Assembly (NCBI RefSeq): GCF_014212175.1
Contig: NZ_JACJVR010000052.1
Coordinates: 62,001-126,000 of the forward strand
Direction of reading: 5' to 3'
Source of the DNA: Cohnella xylanilytica
GTDB taxonomy: Bacteria > Bacillota > Bacilli > Paenibacillales > Paenibacillaceae
Length of the DNA stretch: 64,000 bases
The translations under genes were made by a program, and so were the position numbers. The notes beneath the pieces were generated by a model. It ran no database searches. It was given only the letters and a program-made list of their open reading frames with translations, and was not told the DNA's origin. Positions 27,699 to 35,751 of this stretch are shown piece by piece. Position 1 is the first letter of the stretch; each line of letters begins with the position of its first letter.

Positions 27699-28988
27699 TT
27701 ACTCCGTCTTGCTCTGTTCGACCACGAACTTGACCGCTTTGCGAACCTTCAGGTCCGCCTGGATCGTGTCCATGTAGCCGTTGGAGGTGAAGATGGAGCG
27801 GAGTTCTTCCGCGGAGCGGTTGTAAACCTTCGCCAGGTTGTTCAGTTCTTCCTCGACGTCCGCGTCGGACACTTCGAGGTTCTCGGCCTTGGCGATCGCT
27901 TCGAGCACCAGATTGTTGCGGACGCGCTTCTCGGCGTCGACTCTCATCTGCGCCTTCAGAGCCGCTTCGTCCTGGCCGCTGAATTGGTAGTACAGCTCGA
28001 GCGTCATGCCTTGCATGCGCAGGCGGCTCTCGAAGTCCTTCAGCATGCTGTCGATCTCGGTCTCGAACATCGCTTCCGGAATCTCGACTTCGGCGTTCGC
28101 GGACGCTTGATCGATGACGGCGTTCTCGCGGGCCGTCTCGGCGTCTTTAGCCTTGCGTTCCTTCAGCTTGCTCGCCAGATCTTGTTTGTATTCGTCGAGC
28201 GTGTCGAATTCGCTGACGTCCTTCGCGAATTCGTCGTCAAGGGCCGGAAGAATCTTGCGCTTGATCTCGTGCAGCTTCACTTTGAACACGACCGGCTTGC
28301 CGGCCAGGTTCTCGGCATGGTAGTCCTCCGGGAAGGAGACGTTGATGTCCTTCTCCTCGGCGATGTTCAAGCCGACGACTTGCTCTTCGAAGCCCGGGAT
28401 GAACGAGCCGGAGCCGAGCTCGAGCGAGTAGCGCTCGCCCTTGCCGCCTTCGAACGGCACGCCGTTCTCGAAGCCTTCGAAGTCGATGATCGTGATGTCG
28501 CCCATCTGAGCCGGACCTTCGTCAACGACGGCCAGCTCGGCGTGGCGCTGCTGCAGGCGCTCCAGTTCCTTGGCGATCTCGTCTTCCGTCACTTCGGTGT
28601 CCGCGGCCGGAACGACCAGCCCCTTGTATTCGCCCAGCTTCACTTCGGGCTTGACGGTAACCTTAGCCTTGAACTTGAAGGATTGTCCCTTCGCGAACTG
28701 CTCGACGTCCACGTCCGGACGGTCCACCGGAACGATGCCAGCCTGCTCGACGGCTTCGCCGTACGCGCCAGGCAGCAGAATGTCGATCGCGTCCTGGTAC
28801 AGGCTCTCGGCGCCGAACCGGGCTTCGAAGATGGCGCGCGGAACTTTGCCCTTGCGGAAGCCCGGCACGTTCACCTTCTGCACGACTTTGCGGAACGCCT
28901 TGTCCAGCGCTTCCGCTACCTTCTGCTCATCGATCTCGACCTCGAGCAGGCCGACGTTCTTTTCTATCTTCTCCCAATTCACTTTCAT
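27699..28988 (-). CDS. tig: Trigger factor (ribosome-associated chaperone, prolyl isomerase)
   Basis: Trigger factor binds at the ribosome exit tunnel and shields nascent chains. The 429 residues have the N-terminal ribosome-binding domain with the signature GFRKGKVPR (about 43-51). An FKBP-type PPIase domain lies in the middle (about 150-245; GDITIIDFEGFENGVPFEGGKGERYSLELGSGSFIPGFE), followed by a helical C-terminal arm domain. The position between ysoA and the clp genes is conserved in Bacilli. It has its own promoter and terminator. Confidence 0.97.
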   Translation of the reverse strand: MKVNWEKIEKNVGLLEVEIDEQKVAEALDKAFRKVVQKVNVPGFRKGKVPRAIFEARFGAESLYQDAIDILLPGAYGEAVEQAGIVPVDRPDVDVEQFAKGQSFKFKAKVTVKPEVKLGEYKGLVVPAADTEVTEDEIAKELERLQQRHAELAVVDEGPAQMGDITIIDFEGFENGVPFEGGKGERYSLELGSGSFIPGFEEQVVGLNIAEEKDINVSFPEDYHAENLAGKPVVFKVKLHEIKRKILPALDDEFAKDVSEFDTLDEYKQDLASKLKERKAKDAETARENAVIDQASANAEVEIPEAMFETEIDSMLKDFESRLRMQGMTLELYYQFSGQDEAALKAQMRVDAEKRVRNNLVLEAIAKAENLEVSDADVEEELNNLAKVYNRSAEELRSIFTSNGYMDTIQADLKVRKAVKFVVEQSKTE

Positions 28989-29051
28989 GATTAGCTATTC
29001 CCCTCCGAAGCAGCTTGCCACTCAAGTCGGCAGCTTAACATAAACCATTCC

Positions 29052-29080
29052 ATTATAAACAACCCTTGGGCTCATTTCAA
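29052..29080 (-). promoter_or_regulatory. Sigma-A promoter of tig
   Basis: On the minus strand TTGAAA (29075-29080), 17-nt spacer, TATAAT (29052-29057). Confidence 0.8.
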
Positions 29081-29096
29081 GGTCTGCGGGACTTCG

Positions 29097-30014
29097 TCAC
29101 GTTCCCGGCTGAAGCTCTCCCGCGTATTGGCGAAGCCATCTTAGCGCCTGTTCGTAGCGGAAACGCAGCTCTCCCGTAATCCCGTACTGCTCGCGCACCC
29201 ATTCGTCGCTCGCCTGGCCGTGAAGCTTCTCGACCAGGAATTGGTGAAGCGCGGCGGCCCACAGGTCGGAGGAGCCGTCGTCCTCCTCCGTCATCCGGTT
29301 GTACACGGACGTGCCGTACGCGACCTGCACGCACTCCTTCCACATCTCTTCGGCGAAGTAGGAGAGCGTCGGATCCGACACCTCCGCCGCCTGCCCGACC
29401 CGGTCGAGCACGTCCCGCACGGCCGGGGGGAACTCGCCGAACGACAGAGGCGTCAGCTCCGGTTCCAGCGTCAGCGCCTCGCCTCCCCGCCACATGGAGA
29501 CCGGTCCGGACGAGCCGAGCCTGCGCAGCAGCTGAAGGGCGCGGAATTGAACGGCGGGATGATGCTCCCGTTCGCCCAGCCACGTCCGAATGCGGGGCTC
29601 GATATCGGGATGGTCGAGATGCACCAGCTGGCTGAGAGCGAGCAGTTGCTGCTCCGGATCCCCTTCGTTCTCCAACTGGGCGAGCAGCTTGGGCACGTAT
29701 TCGCCGTCTTGGCCCGAACGCTCGTTCAACCGGGCCCGAAGCGCTTCCTCCGCGTCCTCCTCCTCTTCCTCGCCCATCCAATCTTCGCCGGCGTAGCTGC
29801 CCTCGGCCTCCGGGAAGGCGGCCTCGAGCCAGCCGAGCAGCGCCTGCCATTCCGTATGGTGCCGCTCGGCCTCGCCGCCGCATTGAAGCAGGAACGAGAG
29901 AAGCGCCTTCGCTTCGCCGTACCGTTCCGTCTCGAGCATTCTCGTCAGCTGAATCTGATAATAATCCAAAGTCTTGGGGAACAAGACCAAATTGTCCTTG
30001 GTGGAATCATTCAC
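29097..30014 (-). CDS. YsoA-like TPR/helical-repeat protein
   Basis: A 305-residue, acidic, all-helical protein. The N-terminal NLVLFPKTLDYYQIQLTRMLETERYGEAKALLSFLLQ looks like a TPR-type helical hairpin. A glutamate run (EEEEEDAEEA) follows around residue 80, then HEAT-like helical pairs (EPRIRTWLGEREHHPAVQFRALQLLRRLG). In Bacillus subtilis the gene before tig is ysoA, a TPR protein with a similar start, so synteny supports homology. The cellular role is unknown. The C-terminal half (tryptophan-rich ALHQFLVEKLHGQ region) is longer than I would expect of YsoA. Confidence 0.75.
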   Translation of the reverse strand: MNDSTKDNLVLFPKTLDYYQIQLTRMLETERYGEAKALLSFLLQCGGEAERHHTEWQALLGWLEAAFPEAEGSYAGEDWMGEEEEEDAEEALRARLNERSGQDGEYVPKLLAQLENEGDPEQQLLALSQLVHLDHPDIEPRIRTWLGEREHHPAVQFRALQLLRRLGSSGPVSMWRGGEALTLEPELTPLSFGEFPPAVRDVLDRVGQAAEVSDPTLSYFAEEMWKECVQVAYGTSVYNRMTEEDDGSSDLWAAALHQFLVEKLHGQASDEWVREQYGITGELRFRYEQALRWLRQYAGELQPGT

Positions 30015-30172
30015 GAAGTGAACCCCTTCCTGCCGGCCCTTCTGGCCTGGGTTGCCGATTCACCCGCATTATACCACGAACCCCGTCCGAAAAGGAAAAA
30101 GGCCCCTTCCGCCCAACCGGAGCGTCCGGGCCCCGGTTGCGAATCGGCGAAGAGGCAGCCGAATCGCACCGG

Positions 30173-30202
30173 TTGATTTTCGCATCCGAAATGTGCTATA
30201 TT
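30173..30202 (+). promoter_or_regulatory. Sigma-A promoter of tRNA-Gly
   Basis: TTGATT (30173-30178), 18-nt spacer, TATATT (30197-30202), about 22 nt before the tRNA. Confidence 0.65.
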
Positions 30203-30224
30203 TCTTATTACCTTCAAGATTCGC

Positions 30225-30298
30225 GCGGGTGTAGTTCAATGGTAGAACGCCAGCTTCCCAAGCTTGAGGCGAGGGTTCGATTCCCTTCACCCGCTCCA
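30225..30298 (+). tRNA. tRNA-Gly (anticodon CCC)
   Basis: The 74-nt cloverleaf has acceptor arms GCGGGTG and CACCCGC and ends in an encoded CCA. The D-arm is GTTCAATGGTAGAAC and the T-arm GAGGG TTCGATT CCCTT. The anticodon loop TTCCCAA gives CCC (30257-30259). One C-T mismatch is present in the anticodon stem. Confidence 0.95.
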
Positions 30299-30314
30299 TA
30301 ATGCCATCCGATCA

Positions 30315-30343
30315 AGCCCTTGCCTTGCGCAAGGGCTTTTTTT
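30315..30343 (+). terminator. Rho-independent terminator after tRNA-Gly
   Basis: AGCCCTTG, loop, CAAGGGCT followed by seven T on the plus strand. Confidence 0.92.
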
Positions 30344-30403
30344 ACTTGCCTATGTACGATAATCCCATCCAAGTCCGGGTACGAAAAAACCGGTCCCGCC
30401 GCT

Positions 30404-30607
30404 TCAAGAAGCCCGCGGAATAACCGGAATGGCTTCCAGAATCCGCCCGGTCGACAACGTGCGAAGGCCTCGCTTGTTCCAATCCAGCACCCGCGCCTTG
30501 CCCTTCCGCACCGAATAGACGGTGACGACGCTGCGGGTGATCCGGCCCTTGCTGTCCCGGTAAACGATGCGGACGGGCCAACGCCCGATCGCCTTCTCGA
30601 TCGGCAT
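30404..30607 (-). CDS. Small WYL-like protein under a LexA-box promoter
   Basis: A 67-residue basic protein, mostly one compact domain. WPVRIVYRDSKGRITRSVVTVYSV, then LDWNKRGLRTLSTGRILEAIPV, follow the pattern of WYL domains (I-x-Y-x-D/N-x-x-G..R, then a closing LRT..RI segment). No HTH is present, unlike full WYL regulators. I chose the ATG at 30605-30607, which has GGGAG about 11 nt upstream. An earlier ATG at 30643 overlaps the -10 box and cannot be used from the mapped promoter. WYL domains bind nucleic acid or nucleotides in several systems, so a DNA-damage role is plausible. Function is inferred only. Confidence 0.65.
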   Translation of the reverse strand: MPIEKAIGRWPVRIVYRDSKGRITRSVVTVYSVRKGKARVLDWNKRGLRTLSTGRILEAIPVIPRAS

Positions 30608-30627
30608 CCCTATCACGCTCCCGATAA

Positions 30628-30670
30628 GAACATTTGTTCCCATTATACTGGATGCCCGAAAATTTGGCAA
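30628..30670 (-). promoter_or_regulatory. Sigma-A promoter with LexA box
   Basis: On the minus strand TTGCCA (30665-30670), 17-nt spacer, TATAAT (30642-30647). Immediately downstream lies the perfect palindromic half-sites GAACAAATGTTC (30628-30639). It matches the Bacillus LexA core GAACnnnnGTTC with RNRY in the centre. Confidence 0.78.
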
Positions 30671-30748
30671 GCCGGATATCGGAGGCGACCGTGTCACCGG
30701 GGTTCGTCTGGGCATAGGCTGAAGCATCCCTTAACTGGAGGAATATGC

Positions 30749-31072
30749 ATGGCAGTGGGTCCCTTCGTTCCCGGCGGCGCCGTCCCGCCGTATCCGCCAT
30801 ACCCGTACCCGCCTTATCCGCCTTACCTTTATCCGCCGTATCCGCCGTATCCGCTGTACCCGCCCTACCCGTTCCTGCCGCCCTATCCCGGGTCGTTCTT
30901 CCCGGGACCCGGGTTCCCGGGGCCGTTCGGCCCGGGCTTCCACGGACCCGGCCCCGTCGGACCCGGCTTCCACGGTCCCGGACCCGTCGGACCGGGCTTC
31001 CCCGGCCCGGGCGGACCCGGCTTCCATGGGCCGGGGCCGCACCGGAGCGGATTCATTAACGCCGACGGATAG
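30749..31072 (+). CDS. Pro/Tyr/Gly-rich repeat protein
   Basis: A 107-residue low-complexity protein. Residues 14-50 are repeated YPPYP units. Residues 55-95 alternate GPGF, HGPGPV and GPG units, collagen-like but with less regular Gly-X-Y. A short tail RSGFINADG ends it. GGAGG lies 7 nt before the ATG and a terminator follows, so it is a real gene. Such proteins in spore formers are often coat or exosporium structural components, but no signal peptide or family domain supports this. A possible sporulation-type -10 (CATAGGCT, near 30715) is weak. It is divergent from the LexA-box gene. Confidence 0.7.
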   Translation: MAVGPFVPGGAVPPYPPYPYPPYPPYLYPPYPPYPLYPPYPFLPPYPGSFFPGPGFPGPFGPGFHGPGPVGPGFHGPGPVGPGFPGPGGPGFHGPGPHRSGFINADG

Positions 31073-31089
31073 CGCCGCGCCGGCAAGAG

Positions 31090-31118
31090 GAGGAGCGCCC
31101 CGCCGGGCGGCTCCTCTT
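31090..31118 (+). terminator. Terminator hairpin between convergent genes
   Basis: GAGGAGC-GCCC-CGCC-GGGC-GCTCCTC followed by TTCT. The stem may serve both the Pro/Tyr-rich gene and the cobalamin operon end. Confidence 0.65.
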
Positions 31119-31141
31119 CTCGCCCGCCGCGCGCCGCCGGT

Positions 31142-31699
31142 TCACACCCAAGTCGTCTTGTCCCGCGCCGGAGTCCGGGCGGTAGGCGGGCTGTCGCCGG
31201 CCGGATACCCCACGAACGCCGTGCCGACGATCTTGCGCATGTCCGGAACGTTCAAGAACCGGTACAGCCGCTCGTCGCGGACGAGCCCGACGCCGCGCGT
31301 CCGCCAGACGAAGCCGAGTCCCGCGTCCTGCGCCGCCAGCCACATCGAATGGAGCGCGCAGGCGGCCGCGTACTCGTTGTCCTCCGAGGCGTCGGGATCG
31401 CCCGGAACGACGTCCGCCGTCACGACGATGAGAAGCGGCGTGTTCAGCAGCACCTTGAGCGACTCCTGCACGAGATTCGGCTTGGTCGGGAACCGCTCCT
31501 CCAAGTACCCTCGCGCCAGGTCCTCGTAATCGCGCTTGGCCCGCCCCTGCACGACGTAGAAATGCCACGGCTCGCGAAGCCGGTCGTTCGGAGCCAGCAC
31601 CGCGGCTTCGAGCAAATAATCGATTTTCTCCCGTTCGACTTCCCTCGGCTCGAAATTCCGGACCGCCCGGCGGCACCGCAACGCTTCCAGAGCGTTCAT
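31142..31699 (-). CDS. Nitroreductase-family flavoprotein at the end of the cobalamin operon
   Basis: A 185-residue FMN-dependent nitroreductase-fold protein: CRRAVRNFEPREVEREKIDYLLEAAVLAPNDRLREPWHFYVV at the N-terminus, TPLLIVVTAD, and ALHSMWLAAQDAGLGFVWRT. The start overlaps the cbiA stop by 4 nt, so it is translationally coupled to corrin synthesis. BluB, the 5,6-dimethylbenzimidazole synthase, is a distant family member, but this protein is shorter and lacks the BluB pattern around its active site. Other candidates are a cobalt or corrinoid reductase. Assignment beyond the family is inference. Confidence 0.85.
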   Translation of the reverse strand: MNALEALRCRRAVRNFEPREVEREKIDYLLEAAVLAPNDRLREPWHFYVVQGRAKRDYEDLARGYLEERFPTKPNLVQESLKVLLNTPLLIVVTADVVPGDPDASEDNEYAAACALHSMWLAAQDAGLGFVWRTRGVGLVRDERLYRFLNVPDMRKIVGTAFVGYPAGDSPPTARTPARDKTTWV

Positions 31700-33093
31700 A
31701 TCCGTCCCCTCCTTGACTTATACTGCCTGCACGCCTCCGCGAACCGGCCGGCGACCTCCGGATTCGAAGCGAAGTGCAGGTGCGTGTACCCCGCGACCAG
31801 CCGGTCCCGGACGAACCCCTCCCGCTTCGTCCCGCGCAGCCCCTTCGTCTCGTAGGCGTACGGCGGCTCCTCGCCCTCGGGCGCTTCATAGACGGAATAA
31901 TGGAACTCGTGGCCCCGCGCCGTCTCGCCCGGACCGAGCAGGAAGTTCCCCGGCGTCCCCGCGGCTTCGCGGTAGCCGAGCGCGGCCAGCTTCGGACGCA
32001 TCCGGACGCAGCCCGGCACGAGGCCGACCATCGGGTACCTCGCCCCGTCCGTCGTCTCGAGGCTCTCCGTCAAGTACATATACCCGCCGCACTCCGCGAG
32101 AGTCGGCATGCCGGACCGAACGCGATCGCGGATCGAAGCGGCGACCTCCGCATGCGCGGCCAGCCGCTCCGCGAACTCCTCGGGGAAGCCTCCCCCGATG
32201 TAGAGGCCGTCCGCCTCGGGCGGCACCGTCTCGCCCGCGAGCGGCGAGAAGAAGACGCACCGCGCGCCGTACAGCTCGAGCAGCTCCAGGTTCTCGGGGT
32301 AATAAAAATGAAACGCCGCGTCCTTGGCGACCGCGATGACCGGCCCATCGGCGCTGCCGCTCTCCGGCCGCGCCGCGAACAGCTTGGGCTCCGCCGCCAT
32401 GGGAGGCCGCTCCCCCAGCTCGAGCAGCCGGCCGAGCTCGAAGTTCGCCTCGACCTTCTCCGCGAGACGCGCGAACATCGGGGCCAGCTCGCCCCGCTCG
32501 ATCGAAGGCACGAGGCCGAGATGCCGCTCCGGCATCTCGACGTCCGTCTCCCGCGCCATCCACCCGAGCACCGGAACGCCGCACTCGCGCTCGATCGCCT
32601 CCTTGACGAGCTTGTAATGGCCCTCGCTGCCGACCTTGTTGGCGACGACGCCGGCGATCCGGCGACCCTCCTCCGCGAAGCATTGGAACCCCTTCACGAC
32701 GGCGGCGGCGCTCCGCGCCATGCTCTGGCAGTTGACCACGAGCAGAATCGGCGCGTCCACGATGCGGGCGATGTCCGCCGAGCTGCCTTCGTCGGAGCGC
32801 GAATCCCGGCCGTCGTACAGCCCCATCACTCCCTCGATCACGGAGATATCCGCGCCCCGGCCCCCCCGCGCGAAAATCTCGCGCACGCCGTCCTCGCCGA
32901 ACATCCAGCTGTCCAAGTTGCGCGAGACTCTGCCCGTCACCGAGGCATGATAGGTCGGGTCGATGTAATCCGGCCCGCACTTGAACCCTTGAACGGCCAG
33001 CCCTCGCCGGCGCAGCGCCGCCATGAGGCCGATCGCCACCGTCGTCTTGCCGACGCCGCTGCCCGTTCCCGCGACGACCCATCTTGCCGCCAT
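31696..33093 (-). CDS. cbiA: Cobyrinate a,c-diamide synthase
   Basis: CbiA amidates the a and c side chains of cobyrinate using glutamine and ATP. The 465 residues have the N-terminal P-loop-like VVAGTGSGVGKTTVAIGLMAAL, KCGPDYIDPTYH and VIEGVMGLYDG. A C-terminal class I glutamine amidotransferase-like domain follows (LYIGGGFPEEFAERL, with the nucleophile cysteine in TLAECGGYMYL and a late histidine near GHEFHYS). Starts ATG at 33091-33093, overlapping the cbiG stop (ATGA). It is the last corrin-ring enzyme of the operon. Confidence 0.96.
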   Translation of the reverse strand: MAARWVVAGTGSGVGKTTVAIGLMAALRRRGLAVQGFKCGPDYIDPTYHASVTGRVSRNLDSWMFGEDGVREIFARGGRGADISVIEGVMGLYDGRDSRSDEGSSADIARIVDAPILLVVNCQSMARSAAAVVKGFQCFAEEGRRIAGVVANKVGSEGHYKLVKEAIERECGVPVLGWMARETDVEMPERHLGLVPSIERGELAPMFARLAEKVEANFELGRLLELGERPPMAAEPKLFAARPESGSADGPVIAVAKDAAFHFYYPENLELLELYGARCVFFSPLAGETVPPEADGLYIGGGFPEEFAERLAAHAEVAASIRDRVRSGMPTLAECGGYMYLTESLETTDGARYPMVGLVPGCVRMRPKLAALGYREAAGTPGNFLLGPGETARGHEFHYSVYEAPEGEEPPYAYETKGLRGTKREGFVRDRLVAGYTHLHFASNPEVAGRFAEACRQYKSRRGRI

Positions 33094-34265
33094 CAGCGCT
33101 CCTCCTTCTTCCGCCCGTCGTAAGCCCCGTAATCGAGAAGGCCGACGGAGATCGTCACGTTGCCCGACTTCTTCTTGCCGAGCGCCAGCTCCGCCCGGCC
33201 AACATAGAGCTTGGCCGCCGGCTCGCTAACGCCGTAGGCGCCCGTGAACTTGAACACCGTCTCCGAAGGGTCGTCGATCGGCACGGCGTTCAGCTCCGTC
33301 GCCGAATACGTGACGAACTCCCAGCCGTGCCGCGCGCAGACGGACAGCAGCCCTTCCTCGTCCTTCTTCAGGTCGATGGAGCAGACGGCCTTGACGCTGA
33401 GGCGGGAGAACCCGAGCCCGAGCAGCGTCTCGCCGATGACGGCTTCAAGCTCTTCCGCCGAAGTGCCGCGGTTGCAGCCGATGCCGAGGGCGATCACCTT
33501 CGGCCGGTAGACGACGGCGTTGCCGAGCAGCGCCTTCTCCTCGCCGCCGAGCAGCCGGTGGGTCACGAGCAGGATCGCCGAAGGCTCCCAGGCCGCCGCG
33601 TCCGCGAGGCTCCGGAACGGCCGGATATGGTCCGGCATCGCGCGGTCCTCGTGCGTCCACCAGCCGGGCTCGCCGGATTCGAGGACGACGGCGACCTTCT
33701 CCTCGTTGACGACCGAAGCGCTGACCGGCGTCAGCCTGCTCTCCGACTCGGGGTCCCACGTCCACCCGAACCGGCGGCCGAACAGATCGACCGCGATCGT
33801 CTTCTGCACGTCCGAGGCGGTCGTGACGACCGGGCGAGCCCCGATGGCCGCCGCGACCTCGCGCGTCAGCTCGTTCGCCCCGCCGAGGTGGCCGGACAGC
33901 ACGCTGATGGCGTGCTCCCCTTTGTCGTCGATGACGACGACGGCGGGATCCTTCTTTTTATCCTCGAGCAGGGGCGCGATCATCCGGACGACCGCTCCGA
34001 GCGAGATGATGACGATCAGACCCTTATACGCCGGAAAAAGAGCCGGGAACAGCAGCCGGACGCTGCCCTCGAACGTCCGAATCCCCCGCGCTTCCTCGTC
34101 GCCTCTCGCGAATTTGTTCATATAATAGAGGTCCGTACCGGCGAACCGCCTCTGCAGCTTGCGGGCGAGCTCCGCCCCGTGCTTCGTGATCGCCACGACG
34201 GCGTATTCGCCCCGGGGCGAGACGGCGGGCACGATCCCCTCCTCCAGCCTGAGAACCTCGCTCAC
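33093..34265 (-). CDS. cbiG: Cobalt-precorrin-5A hydrolase
   Basis: CbiG opens the delta-lactone of cobalt-precorrin-5A and releases acetaldehyde, giving precorrin-5B in the anaerobic pathway. The 390 residues have the N-terminal domain (YAVVAITKHGAELARKL, IVIISLGAVVRMIAPLLEDKKKDPAVVVID, SVLSGHLGGAN) and a C-terminal CbiG domain (VIALGIGCNRGTSAEEL, GLLSVCARHGWEFVTYSATELN). The start is the GTG at 34263-34265 in a GTGA overlap with the cbiF stop. The presence of cbiG marks the oxygen-independent route. Confidence 0.94.
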   Translation of the reverse strand: MSEVLRLEEGIVPAVSPRGEYAVVAITKHGAELARKLQRRFAGTDLYYMNKFARGDEEARGIRTFEGSVRLLFPALFPAYKGLIVIISLGAVVRMIAPLLEDKKKDPAVVVIDDKGEHAISVLSGHLGGANELTREVAAAIGARPVVTTASDVQKTIAVDLFGRRFGWTWDPESESRLTPVSASVVNEEKVAVVLESGEPGWWTHEDRAMPDHIRPFRSLADAAAWEPSAILLVTHRLLGGEEKALLGNAVVYRPKVIALGIGCNRGTSAEELEAVIGETLLGLGFSRLSVKAVCSIDLKKDEEGLLSVCARHGWEFVTYSATELNAVPIDDPSETVFKFTGAYGVSEPAAKLYVGRAELALGKKKSGNVTISVGLLDYGAYDGRKKEER

Positions 34266-35044
34266 TCCGGCTTCTCTCCTCTCCGGTAACGGTGGGTGAA
34301 CGTCTTGTCGTACAGCTTCGAGCGGTACTCGTCCTTGCCGTGGATGTCCGGATCGAGCGCCCAGCCGGCCAGAATCATCGCATGCGAACGGATGCCGCGC
34401 TTGCGCAGGTCCTCCTCGACGGACCCGAGCGTCGTCCGGACGACGAGCTGGTCGGGCCACGTCGCCCGCTGCACGACGGCGATCGGCGTCTCTTCCTCCC
34501 AGCCCGCGTCTCTCAGCTCCTGGGCCACCTTCTTGATCAGCGTCGCGCTCAGGAACAGCGCGATCGTGCACCGGTGGGCGGCCAGGTCGCGCAGCTTCTC
34601 GAGCTCCGGGACGGGCGTCCTTCCTTCCGCTCGCGTCAGGATCAGCGTCTGCGTCAGCTCCGGAACCGTCAGCTCCGCGCCGATCGCGGCCGCCGAGGCG
34701 AACACCGAGCTGACGCCGGGAACGACCTCGTACCCGATCCCCTCCTTCTTGAGCAGCGCCGCCTGTTCCAGAATCGCCCCGAACACCGACGGATCTCCCG
34801 TGTGGACCCTGACGACTTTTTTCCCGGCGCGAACCCGGTCGACCATGATCCGCACCATCTCCTCGAGATCCATGCCGGCGCTCTTCAGCACCTCCGCGTC
34901 CGGCCTCGCCCTCGCGATCAGCTCTTCGCTGACGAGGGAGTCCGTGTACAGCACGACGTCCGCTTCCTGCAGCAGCCGAAGCCCCTTGACCGTTATGAGA
35001 TCCGGGTCCCCGGGTCCCGCTCCGACGATCGTTACCTTGCTCAT
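34262..35044 (-). CDS. cbiF: Cobalt-precorrin-4 C(11)-methyltransferase
   Basis: CbiF methylates C-11 of cobalt-precorrin-4 from S-adenosylmethionine. The 260-residue class III methyltransferase shows VTIVGAGPGDPDLITVKGLRLL, the VVRVHTGDPSVFGAILEQ substrate loop and PGVSSVFASAAAIGAELTVPE. It overlaps cbiG (GTGA) and cbiL (4 nt), consistent with tight translational coupling. The C-terminal tail (DIHGKDEYRSKLYDKTFTHRYR) is a usual CbiF/CobM ending. Confidence 0.96.
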   Translation of the reverse strand: MSKVTIVGAGPGDPDLITVKGLRLLQEADVVLYTDSLVSEELIARARPDAEVLKSAGMDLEEMVRIMVDRVRAGKKVVRVHTGDPSVFGAILEQAALLKKEGIGYEVVPGVSSVFASAAAIGAELTVPELTQTLILTRAEGRTPVPELEKLRDLAAHRCTIALFLSATLIKKVAQELRDAGWEEETPIAVVQRATWPDQLVVRTTLGSVEEDLRKRGIRSHAMILAGWALDPDIHGKDEYRSKLYDKTFTHRYRRGEKPE

Positions 35045-35751
35045 TTGCGCACCACCATCAGCGTCAAATATTCCAGCTCGCTTCCCGCCAGTTCCCTAAC
35101 GTCGCGCCAGATTCTCTCTTCGGACGAGGTGACCTTCGTCAGCACCGACGCCTTGGCCGTCAGCCCCGTCTCCTCGAGCACCGACAGCATCAGGTCGAGC
35201 ACCTTCGCCACCTTGATGAACACGACGCAATCGTGCGTCAAGAGCGCCTCCAGCATCTCGTCCCGGTCGCCCGTCGCCGGAACGATCGCGACCCTCTCGT
35301 CGCCGTCCGCCAGCGGGACGCCGAGCCGGGACGCCGAAGCGTTCACGGACGAGATGCCGGGGATGGAGACCGCCGGCGCCTCGGGATGCTTCTCCCGCAG
35401 CAGCCGCATCATATGGATAAACGTGCTGTACAGCATCGGATCGCCTTCCGTCACGAACGCCACGTCCCGCCCCGCGGCCAGATGCTCCCAGACGGCGTCG
35501 ACGGTCCGGTTCCATTCGCGGTCCAGCGTCTCCGGGTCCTTCGTCATCGGGAACGTCAGCCCCAGCATCACCTTCTCGTCCGGATCGACGTACGTCTCCG
35601 CGATCTGCAGGGCGTAGCTCTTCGCTCCCCGCATCTTGCGCGGGTAGGCGATGACGGGCGATTGCTTCAATATGCGAAAAGCTTTGACGGTCAGCAGCTC
35701 CGGATCTCCCGGGCCGACTCCGACCCCGTACAGCGTGCCTACGGCGCTCAT
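35041..35751 (-). CDS. cbiL: Cobalt-factor II C(20)-methyltransferase
   Basis: CbiL adds the C-20 methyl group to cobalt-factor II (cobalt-sirohydrochlorin). The 236 residues begin [28 protein letters not shown] and carry [21 protein letters not shown] and [30 protein letters not shown], typical of CbiL/CobI. The ATG at 35749-35751 has GGGGGAG 8 nt upstream and overlaps the cbiET stop (ATGA). An earlier in-frame ATG lacks a suitable site. Confidence 0.95.
   Translation of the reverse strand: MSAVGTLYGVGVGPGDPELLTVKAFRILKQSPVIAYPRKMRGAKSYALQIAETYVDPDEKVMLGLTFPMTKDPETLDREWNRTVDAVWEHLAAGRDVAFVTEGDPMLYSTFIHMMRLLREKHPEAPAVSIPGISSVNASASRLGVPLADGDERVAIVPATGDRDEMLEALLTHDCVVFIKVAKVLDLMLSVLEETGLTAKASVLTKVTSSEERIWRDVRELAGSELEYLTLMVVRK

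Noticed and set aside
29715..29727. LexA-like CGAACGCTCGTTC
   Set aside because: It lies inside the ysoA-like coding region, far from any promoter, and the central bases do not fit RNRY.
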